Source of the DNA: Clostridia bacterium
GTDB taxonomy: Bacteria > Bacillota > Clostridia > Oscillospirales > CAG-382
Assembly (NCBI GenBank): GCA_900754535.1
Contig: CAAEDF010000209.1
Span: 1-17,999 of the forward strand
Length of the DNA stretch: 17,999 nucleotides
Reading direction: 5' to 3'
The notes beneath the pieces are model-generated. The model saw only the letters and a program-made list of their open reading frames with translations. It was not told the origin of the DNA and ran no database searches. The position numbers were made by a program, and so were the translations under genes. Below are positions 6,785-13,043 of this stretch, one piece after another (the first letter of the stretch is position 1; each line of letters opens with the position of its first letter).

Positions 6785-7401
6785 TTTATACTGAATCCCT
6801 TTGCGGAAAAATTGCGTTCGTATTCGGTTTGGATGTTTTCAGAAGCGAGAGAGCTTGCGTGCAGATCGTATGTCACATTTTCAACGGTATATCCGCATGC
6901 GGCAAAAGTCTCAAGCGAATAATCAAAAAGCGGGCGGTTGTCGGTCTTGAAGAAAATTTTTCCGCCGGCCGCAAGTATGCGCTTATACATTTCAAGAAAA
7001 AGAGGGCTTGTCAGCCTTCTTTTTGCGTTCCGTTTTTTCGGCCACGGATCGCAGAAGTTTATGTATATCCTTTCCGCCGATTTTTCCGGAAGCATATCGC
7101 ACAGCCCGGCTGCGTCGGCGTTTACGAAACGGACGTTGCCGCACCCGTTTCTGTCGGCGGCCTCCATGGCCATCATTATCACGTCCGTGACCTTTTCGAC
7201 GGCAAGTATGCGGGCGTCGGGATATTTCCCGCAAAGCCCCACTGCAAACGCTCCCTTGCCGCAGCCGAGTTCGACAAACAGCGGTCCGTTCAAGCCCTCA
7301 AAGCTGGCGGAAAGATCTATTTTACCGTCCTTTTCGTTTGCAAAAAGTCCTTTTACCTTTTCAAGCCGCGGCACACGGTTTTTTTTAGGACGCATCCTCA
7401 T
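6760..7401 (-). CDS. trmB: tRNA (guanine-N7-)-methyltransferase
   Basis: TrmB methylates G46 in the variable loop of many tRNAs, using S-adenosylmethionine. The 213-residue protein shows the SAM-binding motif ELGCGKG (44-50), NFCDPWPKKR (115-124), RRLTSPLFL (128-136), FFKTDN (150-155) and the C-terminal TEYERNFSAKG (192-202), all diagnostic. The MRMRPKKN opening equals the normal MRxRxK start. Its ATG is at 7401, with GGGGGTG about 10 bases upstream; the TTG six codons further up is unlikely. The C-terminus (INYLEAFLK) is encoded in DNA shared with the last codons of murE on the other strand: the two stops cross by 25 bp. No terminator is visible between the two genes. The region upstream is AT-rich and shows no convincing minus-strand promoter. 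Confidence 0.93.
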   Translation of the reverse strand: MRMRPKKNRVPRLEKVKGLFANEKDGKIDLSASFEGLNGPLFVELGCGKGAFAVGLCGKYPDARILAVEKVTDVIMMAMEAADRNGCGNVRFVNADAAGLCDMLPEKSAERIYINFCDPWPKKRNAKRRLTSPLFLEMYKRILAAGGKIFFKTDNRPLFDYSLETFAACGYTVENVTYDLHASSLASENIQTEYERNFSAKGFSINYLEAFLK

Positions 7402-7609
7402 TTTGCCGCACACCCCCAAAAAATTTTTTTATATGAATATTTTTGTTTGATTTTGAAAAAAATATTCTCGGTGAAAGAGCCGAACCGATGCCGATTTATG
7501 ATGTTTTTTACAAAAAAAGGCGCGGACGTCTTTTACCGTTGACCAAAAGAACCTGGCACGACACAGGCGCGTGCAAGGTTTCCCGCATTGCAGGAAAGGA
7601 AGGAAATAT

Positions 7610-7813
7610 ATGCTTGACCGTATAGCTCTTGTCATATCCATCATCGGCTCTCTCAACTGGGGACTTATCGGTCTGTTCCAGTTTGACCTTGTAGCATGGA
7701 TATGCGGCGGACCGGCCGCGATACTGAGCCGTATAATATATACTATCGTCGCGATATGCGGCCTTTGGTGTATCGGTATACTGTTCAGGACTCCCGCAAG
7801 GGTCCGGGAATAG
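7610..7813 (+). CDS. DUF378 family small membrane protein
   Basis: This 67-residue protein has two predicted membrane helices, about 5-27 (IALVISIIGSLNWGLIGLF) and 36-59 (AAILSRIIYTIVAICGLWCIG). The SLNWGLIGLF..DLV pattern is typical of the DUF378 (YuzA-like) family, whose function is unknown. It has no enzyme motif and should lie in the cytoplasmic membrane. The frame is open further upstream, but the ATG at 7610 has a strong AAAGGAAGG about 6 bases before it and gives the family's N-terminus. It stands alone on the plus strand. Its stop lies 29 bp inside the end of the convergent fusion gene, and its terminator follows at 7822-7851. Confidence 0.85.
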   Translation: MLDRIALVISIIGSLNWGLIGLFQFDLVAWICGGPAAILSRIIYTIVAICGLWCIGILFRTPARVRE

Positions 7814-9251
7814 AAGAAGACGCAAGCAGCATTGCTGCTTGCTTTTCTTTTAGCTCCCATTCGGAACGGATCATCGAAAAGAGATGAGCGTCATACCTGA
7901 TGCCGTTGCCGTGCTGCTCTTTTTCGGAAAGCAGGGACTCGTACATCATCTCAAGTTCCTGAACTACGGCAAGCGTGGCGGTATCCTGCATATCCACGCA
8001 TATATAAAGCTTGCGGAAATTCACCGTTTTGAATAAAAACGAAAACGCCGCGGACAGAGCCTCGACCTCATATCCGTTTCCTTTTACGGACGGATCAAAG
8101 ACATATTCTATCCTCATGCTCTTAAAACGGTTTGAAAGATCACGCCCGGATATGCTGCCTATCAGTCTGCCCGTGGATTTTTCTTCTATCGCCCAGTTGT
8201 AGAAAGAATCCGAGCGGTACGAGCTTATCAGGCGCTGTATCTGGAATTTTGCCTTTGCGGGGGTGACATGGGCGGGAAGGCGCTGGAATCTCATCGCCTC
8301 GGTGCTGCCGGACCAGTTTGCGAACATATCCGGATAATCTTCTATCACAAATCTGCGCAGCTTCAGTCTCCGGCTTTCCAGCTCACATGTTCCGGAATGA
8401 TAAAGCCCGGATTTGTCGGGAGGGAGGCGGCCGTATCTTCCGGTGATCCCGTTGCGTATGAACGCCATGCTTTCGTTGAGCATACGGATATCCGTGCCTT
8501 CGGGCAAAATTGCCGGCGATTCAAGCGTAAACGAGCCTGAATAGCCTTTTGAGCGCAGCCGCTCAAAAACCATCCGCCAGTTGATGTCTCCCTTTCCGGG
8601 CTGATATATGGGATATATTTTAGACCAATCGCATTTGGGCCCGGAATAATCGCTTATATGTATATGGCGTATATTTTCCGCCCACAGCTCTTTTTCCTCC
8701 AGCAGTGCCGGAAGCTCACGGTGGAACTGTGAGCAGCGCATATCCACCGTAAATCCTATACCGGGATACATTGCCGAAAGCTTTTTCATATGGAAGAGAG
8801 GACTTTTGTGTACGCAGAAAATGCCTTCCGTGAGCATTTCCACGGAATTGGCGCGCGCCGTCTCAAGCAGCGAGCCTATTCTTTCATAAATCATCGACGG
8901 GTCCCTGTCGCTTTCGGGCACGCCCCAGCAATGGACCACTATCCTGTCCGCGCCGAGACGCTGCGCAGTGCGGCAATTGTCTTCAAACAGCCTGAGCGCC
9001 CGGGAAAACGACTCGTCGTCCGGCTCGCTGAAAAGGTCGCCTATCCTTTTGTCGGCGTGAATTACGGGGATCTTTATGTTTTCGGCCCTGCAGCGTCCGA
9101 CGGTTTCTCCCAGCCGGTCATACATATTGCGGAACATCATGAACTCAAAGCCGTCGCATATAAAGTCGGAATGCCCGTTTATTAGAAGATCAAAATCAAA
9201 TCCGTTTCTCTTCCCTATGAATGCGCCGGTAGAAAGATAAACCTGATTCAT
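7785..9251 (-). CDS. TIM-barrel isomerase fused to GNAT N-acetyltransferase
   Basis: One uninterrupted 488-residue frame carries two domains. Residues 1 to about 268 form a xylose isomerase-like TIM barrel with plausible metal/acid residues: Glu142 (TEG), Asp170 and His177 (FTVDMRCSQFH), His196/His198 (HIHISDY) and Glu244 (FTLESPA). Residues about 288-465 resemble RimJ/RimL-type GNAT acetyltransferases: LESRRLKLRRFVIEDYPDMF at the start, NWAIEEKSTGRLIGSI for strands 2-4, and PSVKGNGYEVEA (387-398) at the acetyl-CoA loop. The linker is short and no membrane segment is seen. A sugar or amino-sugar substrate acted on by both domains is possible but inferred. GGAGGG lies about 7 bases before the ATG, and a clean promoter at 9276-9304 drives it. 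The last 20 or so residues lie over the neighbour's antisense terminator and look like unconserved extension. Confidence 0.82.
   Translation of the reverse strand: MNQVYLSTGAFIGKRNGFDFDLLINGHSDFICDGFEFMMFRNMYDRLGETVGRCRAENIKIPVIHADKRIGDLFSEPDDESFSRALRLFEDNCRTAQRLGADRIVVHCWGVPESDRDPSMIYERIGSLLETARANSVEMLTEGIFCVHKSPLFHMKKLSAMYPGIGFTVDMRCSQFHRELPALLEEKELWAENIRHIHISDYSGPKCDWSKIYPIYQPGKGDINWRMVFERLRSKGYSGSFTLESPAILPEGTDIRMLNESMAFIRNGITGRYGRLPPDKSGLYHSGTCELESRRLKLRRFVIEDYPDMFANWSGSTEAMRFQRLPAHVTPAKAKFQIQRLISSYRSDSFYNWAIEEKSTGRLIGSISGRDLSNRFKSMRIEYVFDPSVKGNGYEVEALSAAFSFLFKTVNFRKLYICVDMQDTATLAVVQELEMMYESLLSEKEQHGNGIRYDAHLFSMIRSEWELKEKQAAMLLASSSIPGPLRES
7822..7851 (+). terminator. intrinsic terminator of the DUF378 gene
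   Basis: GCAAGCAGC (7822-7830) pairs perfectly with GCTGCTTGC (7834-7842) across ATT and is followed by TTTTCTTTT. It begins 8 bases after the DUF378 stop. The same DNA codes, on the minus strand, for KQAAMLLAS near the C-terminus of the fusion protein. In that direction no T-run follows, so it should terminate only plus-strand transcripts. Confidence 0.88.
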
Positions 9252-9275
9252 CGGTATCCCTCCGTTATGTGATTG

Positions 9276-9304
9276 ATTTTACCATATAACGGAAAGAACG
9301 TCAA
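9276..9304 (-). promoter_or_regulatory. promoter of the TIM-barrel/GNAT gene
   Basis: On the minus strand, TTGACG (9299-9304) and TAAAAT (9276-9281) stand exactly 17 bases apart. The start point would be near 9269, about 18 bases before the ATG. Its -35 box lies only 10 bp from that of the divergent ABC-F promoter. Confidence 0.75.
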
Positions 9305-9314
9305 TACTCAGCCT

Positions 9315-9343
9315 TTGACAAACGGTCAAATATATGATATCAT
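9315..9343 (+). promoter_or_regulatory. promoter of the ABC-F gene with overlapping dyad
   Basis: A perfect TTGACA (9315-9320) and TATCAT (9338-9343) are separated by 17 bases. The -35 box is part of an inverted repeat, TTTGAC (9314-9319) and GTCAAA (9325-9330), with half-site centres 11 bp apart, which could be an operator. The leader to the ATG at 9377 is only about 27 bases, too short for the attenuators known ahead of some antibiotic-resistance ABC-F genes. Confidence 0.8.
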
Positions 9344-9376
9344 ATCCGCAAACAACATGCGGAGCGAACGGTAAAA

Positions 9377-11272
9377 ATGACAGTTCTTACGGTTTCGGGT
9401 ATTTCGCTTTCCTACGGGACAGACGAGATACTCAACGACATAAGTTTTACGGTGCAGGAAGGCGGACGGGTGGGTATAATCGGAGCGAACGGCGCCGGGA
9501 AAACCACTCTTTTCAACATAATATGCGGCCGGACCGAGCCGACGGCGGGCTCGGTGACGTTTGCACGCGGGCATTCGCCGGTAATGCTTTCGCAAAAGAC
9601 CGAAAATATATTCGGCAATACAAGCGTACTTGAATGGGCGCTGTCCTCCTTTTCACGGCTGAGAAAGCTTGAGGATGAAATATCCCTGCTTGAAGGAAAG
9701 CTTCCGGAAGGAAAACCGGCGGATCTGAACAGGTATGCCTTACTGTCCGACGAATTCAAGCGCTCCGGCGGGCTGGAATACAGGGCAAAAACGCAGTCGA
9801 TGCTTGAAAGGTTCGGCTTTTGCGGTGATGATCTGAATAAAAGCACCGAGCTGCTTAGCGGCGGGCAGAAAACGCGTCTTGCTCTGCTTTCGGTTCTTTT
9901 GTCCGACGCGGATGTGGTGCTGCTGGACGAGCCGACCAACCATCTGGATCTCGAGACCGCCGAATGGCTTGAGAAGTTCATCGCCGAATCGCGCAAGACC
10001 TTTCTGATAATCTCACACGACAGATACTTTCTTGACCGTGTTACCGATTCGACGCTTGAGATAGAAAACACGCGTGCCATGATGTTCAACGGCTCATACA
10101 GCGTGTTTCGCGAAAAGAAGGACGAATTGCGCCGGACGATGATGAAACACTATCTCGAACAGCAAAAGGAGATAAAGCGGATAGAGGATTTTATCGAAAA
10201 CCAGCGCAGATGGAACCGCGAACGCAACATAAGAGCGGCGGAAAGCAGGATAAAAATGCTTGACCGCATGGAAAAGCTGGAAAAGCCGGATGCGCCGCCG
10301 GATTCCGTGAGGTTTTCGTTCGGCGCCGCCTCGGCTGCCAGCCATGATGTGCTTTCGGTCCGCGGGATATGCAAATCGTTCGGGGACAACCATGTGCTGA
10401 ACGGATTGAGCTTTGAGCTGAAGCTGGGCGACAGGCTTTTTGTTACCGGCGCCAACGGCTCGGGAAAATCCACGCTTATCAAAATACTGACCTCACGTCT
10501 TGAAGCCGACTCGGGAGTCTTTGAGTTCGGTTACAGGATAAAGACAGGATATTACGACCAGGAGCAGCAGCTGATAGACGGTTCGTCCACGGTCATAGAA
10601 GAGCTCTGGCGCGAAAACGACGGCATGACCATGTCGGAGATACGGACCAGGCTTGCCGCGTTCGGCTTTACCGGAGACGATGTTTTCAAGCCGAACTCGG
10701 TCCTCAGCGGCGGAGAGCGGGCGCGCCTGTCAATAGCCAAGCTTATCGGGCGCGGATCGGATCTGCTCATACTTGACGAGCCGACGAACCATCTTGACAT
10801 AAACTCGCGCGAAGTACTTGAAAACGCACTGAAGGAATTTTCCGGAACTATTCTCTGCGTCTCTCACGACAGATTTTTTATCTCCAGGCTTGCCGACAGG
10901 ATACTTGAGCTTGACAAGCGAAGATATGAAAGCGGATTTCGTTTGTTTGAAGCGACATACGATCGCTTCCTCACGCTCCGCCCGGCGCTTCCGGAAAGCG
11001 GTACAACGTCTCGGACTGACGCAAAAAGTCGCCCGGTGCCCGCTCAGAAAGACTATGCGTTAATAAAGAAAAATAAAAAGCGGTTAGTCATTGTGGGCAA
11101 TGAGATCGAGAGGCGCGAAAAAGCTCTTGCACAGATAAAGGAAAAGATGAACGGTGAAGCAGGCAGCGATTACATAGCGCTTGCCGAGCTTGAAAAGCAG
11201 GCGGAAAGCATAAACGCCGAGCTGGGCACGCTTTACGAAGAATATTTTTCGCTGGACGAGCAGATGGAGTAA
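9377..11272 (+). CDS. ABC-F family ATPase, YdiF/Uup-like
   Basis: The protein (631 residues) has two ABC domains and no membrane part, the ABC-F plan; such proteins act on the ribosome. Domain 1: Walker A GANGAGKTT (36-44), signature LSGGQ (160-164), Walker B VVLLDEPTNHLD (180-191), His214. Domain 2: GANGSGKST (358-366), LSGGE (443-447), LILDEPTNHLD (464-474), His498. Between them, at about 250-300, lies the charged ABC-F linker with RRWNRERNIRAAESRIKMLDRME. Residues about 560-630 form a Lys/Glu-rich C-terminal coiled coil, as in YdiF and Uup. Both catalytic glutamates (DEP) are intact. Nothing marks it as a resistance factor rather than a housekeeping translation factor. A weak GGAG lies about 14 bases before the ATG. 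It heads a probable four-gene plus-strand unit. Confidence 0.92.
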   Translation: MTVLTVSGISLSYGTDEILNDISFTVQEGGRVGIIGANGAGKTTLFNIICGRTEPTAGSVTFARGHSPVMLSQKTENIFGNTSVLEWALSSFSRLRKLEDEISLLEGKLPEGKPADLNRYALLSDEFKRSGGLEYRAKTQSMLERFGFCGDDLNKSTELLSGGQKTRLALLSVLLSDADVVLLDEPTNHLDLETAEWLEKFIAESRKTFLIISHDRYFLDRVTDSTLEIENTRAMMFNGSYSVFREKKDELRRTMMKHYLEQQKEIKRIEDFIENQRRWNRERNIRAAESRIKMLDRMEKLEKPDAPPDSVRFSFGAASAASHDVLSVRGICKSFGDNHVLNGLSFELKLGDRLFVTGANGSGKSTLIKILTSRLEADSGVFEFGYRIKTGYYDQEQQLIDGSSTVIEELWRENDGMTMSEIRTRLAAFGFTGDDVFKPNSVLSGGERARLSIAKLIGRGSDLLILDEPTNHLDINSREVLENALKEFSGTILCVSHDRFFISRLADRILELDKRRYESGFRLFEATYDRFLTLRPALPESGTTSRTDAKSRPVPAQKDYALIKKNKKRLVIVGNEIERREKALAQIKEKMNGEAGSDYIALAELEKQAESINAELGTLYEEYFSLDEQME

Positions 11273-11352
11273 TAATCGGACGCACCGTCTAATATTATGT
11301 AATGCGGTTATGATAAAACCGCGAAAAACATACATAGTAAAGGATGGTTGCA

Positions 11353-11871
11353 GTGTTTATATACACGCTCAGAGCGTCAAGCATCAAATTTTTCGCGGTT
11401 GTTCTTCTTTCCGTAGTAGTGCTTATTTCGCTTATCACTCTTATACCCGAATACGGCTCTGCCGGAGATGTTGCCGTGGTCGCCGTCAACTACGGGGACA
11501 TAAAGACAAACGAAGACCGAATAGAATTCATAAAGCAGTTCGGATACACTCCCCTTACGGAGCCGTCGGTGACCGAGGAAGTCATAATCCCCGAAAAATT
11601 TGACACCGTGTATGAAAAATACAATGATATACAGCGCGCACAGGGACTCAACCTCAAGAAATATCAGGGAAAATCCGCTATGAAATACACCTATTTGCTT
11701 GAGGACTATCCCGGCTCCGACGGCCGAGTATTCTTTACGATGCTTGTATACCGCGACAATGTCATAGCGGGCGACGTCTGCTGCACGGAGGGCGAAAGGT
11801 TCATCCACGGCTTTGAAATGCCGCAGCAGCCGCGCACATCATCCGAGGGCGAAAGCGCTCAAAGCGAGTAA
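11353..11871 (+). CDS. DUF4830-containing membrane-anchored protein
   Basis: The predicted protein is 172 residues. A basic start and one hydrophobic segment (about 11-33, ASSIKFFAVVLLSVVVLISLI) indicate a signal anchor. The rest should lie outside the membrane and matches the DUF4830 pattern seen in Clostridia: a FIKQFGYTP motif, FDTVYEKYNDIQRAQGLNLKKYQGK, then a YTYLLEDYPG and VFFTMLVYRDNVIAGDVC repeat of short strands. The function of the domain is unknown. The acidic, Ser-rich tail (SSEGESAQSE) is probably disordered. The GTG at 11353 has AAAGGA 8 bases upstream; the ATG three codons earlier has the same site touching it and cannot use it. It lies 80 bp after the ABC-F gene with no obvious terminator between, so cotranscription is likely. 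Confidence 0.78.
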   Translation: MFIYTLRASSIKFFAVVLLSVVVLISLITLIPEYGSAGDVAVVAVNYGDIKTNEDRIEFIKQFGYTPLTEPSVTEEVIIPEKFDTVYEKYNDIQRAQGLNLKKYQGKSAMKYTYLLEDYPGSDGRVFFTMLVYRDNVIAGDVCCTEGERFIHGFEMPQQPRTSSEGESAQSE

Positions 11872-11909
11872 AAGAGGCATAAAAGGGGCAAAATGAATAT
11901 ACGGTCTTA

Positions 11910-11937
11910 TCCGGCGCGAACTATCTTCCGCGCCGGA
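11910..11937 (+). other. GC-rich hairpin inside a possible 19-codon ORF
   Basis: TCCGGCGCG (11910-11918) pairs with CGCGCCGGA (11929-11937) over a 10-base loop. No T-run follows, so it is not a simple terminator. It lies within a 19-codon ORF (ATG 11893, TGA at 11952) that has AGGGG four bases upstream. The stop of that ORF is 15 bases before the start of the next small gene, the layout of a leader ORF or mRNA structure element. Whether the ORF is translated cannot be judged from sequence. Confidence 0.4.
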
Positions 11938-11967
11938 GCCGTCATATTCTGATGCGGGAGTGTTAAA

Positions 11968-12105
11968 ATGAAGCCAATCCATCAGGCGGCAATCGGTTTT
12001 TTCCTTGCTCTTGCCTTTATTGCCCTTTCAGTCGCCATCGCAATGCTTGTTTTCCCCGAGATAACGCGCATATATGACGATCTTACATCGATGCTCAACG
12101 GATGA
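11968..12105 (+). CDS. small single-span membrane protein, 45 aa
   Basis: A 46-codon frame starts at ATG 11968, with GGGAG 7 bases upstream. The product begins MKPIHQAAIG, has one strongly hydrophobic helix at about 9-29 (FFLALAFIALSVAIAMLVF) and ends in a short polar tail, FPEITRIYDDLTSMLNG. I do not recognise a family. The strong ribosome site, the clean hydrophobic-polar layout and the position between DUF4830 and the pseudouridine synthase gene, all on one strand, make it a credible real gene. The alternative is a chance open frame. A role as a small membrane partner of the DUF4830 protein is only a guess from adjacency. Confidence 0.55.
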   Translation: MKPIHQAAIGFFLALAFIALSVAIAMLVFPEITRIYDDLTSMLNG

Positions 12106-12156
12106 ATCAGACCCGCTTTTTTTGCTTTTGAAGTGAAAAGGAGAAGCACGCCTAAA

Positions 12157-12879
12157 ATGAACAAAGTAAAAGAAAAACCGGAGCGTCTGGACAAAATTCT
12201 TTCCTCGTGCGGCGCGCTTACGCGCAGCGAGGCACGGCGCGCAATCTCACAGGGGCGTCTGACCGTCGACGGCGTTCCGGCACGCTCATGCGAGACGAAG
12301 ATAACGAGAACGGCGCAGGTCTGCCTGGACGGAAAAATGCTTGACATCTCCGAATTTGTTTACATAATGCTGAACAAGCCCCAGGGCTATGTATGCTCGA
12401 CGGACGACGGCGACGGACCTACGGTTTTTGAGCTTATAAAAAAAGAGGACATGCGGCCGGGGCTGTTTCCCGCGGGAAGACTTGACAAAAATACCGAGGG
12501 ACTTGTGATAATAACAAACGACGGCGCGGCCGCACACCGATGGCTTTCGCCGCGTTCGCATGTTGAAAAAGAATATTATTTTTGCTGTCGGCCGCCTGTT
12601 GACAAAGAAAAAATGAGCCGGCTGCTTGAAGGCGTGGACATCGGCGACGGACGTGACGCGCGATGTGCCGCCGTATCCGCGGATGACGGAGGGGGGTGCG
12701 GCACGATTACGCTTACCGAGGGAAGGTTCCATCAGATAAAGCGGATGTTCAAAGCCGTGGGCAGCGAAATAACTTTTCTCAAACGCATATCGTTCGGAGG
12801 CGTTAAGCTGGACGAAGCCCTTGAACGCGGCGGATACAGATATTTATCCGATGAAGAAAAAAACGCGCTGAAGGTCTAA
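12157..12879 (+). CDS. RsuA/RluB-family pseudouridine synthase
   Basis: This enzyme family converts specific uridines in 16S or 23S rRNA (RsuA, RluB, RluE, RluF group) to pseudouridine. The 240-residue protein has an N-terminal S4 RNA-binding domain (about 8-57: RLDKILSSCGALTRSEARRA, then GRLTVDG). The catalytic domain contains MLNKPQGYVCS (71-81), FPAGRLDKNTEGLVIITNDG (104-123) with catalytic Asp110, and EGRFHQIKRMFKAVG (188-202). These are the family's motifs in order at normal length. Which rRNA site it modifies cannot be told; 16S Psi516 (RsuA) is the usual annotation. The ATG at 12157 is chosen over an upstream GTG at 12133 because AAGGAG lies between them, about 13 bases before the ATG. 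It is the last gene of the plus-strand group starting with the ABC-F ATPase. Confidence 0.9.
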   Translation: MNKVKEKPERLDKILSSCGALTRSEARRAISQGRLTVDGVPARSCETKITRTAQVCLDGKMLDISEFVYIMLNKPQGYVCSTDDGDGPTVFELIKKEDMRPGLFPAGRLDKNTEGLVIITNDGAAAHRWLSPRSHVEKEYYFCCRPPVDKEKMSRLLEGVDIGDGRDARCAAVSADDGGGCGTITLTEGRFHQIKRMFKAVGSEITFLKRISFGGVKLDEALERGGYRYLSDEEKNALKV

Positions 12880-12887
12880 AAATACGC

Positions 12888-12922
12888 TCACTTTTGCAAC
12901 ATATAGTTCACTTATTATGCAA
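12888..12922 (+). repeat. 20-bp-phased direct repeat upstream of the MsmX gene
   Basis: TCACTTTTGCAA (12888-12899) and TCACTTATTATGCAA (12908-12922) share TCACTT and TGCAA, with the TCACTT parts exactly 20 bp apart. The pair lies in the 164-bp gap ahead of the MsmX-type gene and could be two operator sites on one face of the helix. No convincing -35/-10 pair is visible in this gap; weak candidates are TTGGGT (12948) with CTATAC (12971), and TATTAT (12987). Confidence 0.35.
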
Positions 12923-13043
12923 ATTGAATAAAGGCGACAATGAAATTTTGGGTAATTAACCTCTTTTATTCTATACGAAAATTTGCTATTATATGTGTTG
13001 TAGTAAGAAGGGCATCGGTATGTCCTATCACAGGAGGTTTACA

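Noticed and set aside
7443..7609. Small plus-strand frame upstream of DUF378 (MFDFEKNILGERAEP...)
   Set aside because: No ribosome site, no hydrophobic or domain pattern, and it overlaps the start of the better-supported DUF378 gene.
9377..11272. ABC-F gene as an antibiotic-resistance (ARE) determinant
   Set aside because: The C-terminal coiled coil and linker look like the YdiF/Uup housekeeping type, the leader is too short for an attenuator, and there is no mobile context.
11304..11322. GCGGTT/AACCGC hairpin after the ABC-F gene as a terminator
   Set aside because: Only six pairs, and no T-run on either strand; the downstream DUF4830 gene has no promoter of its own, so read-through is more likely.
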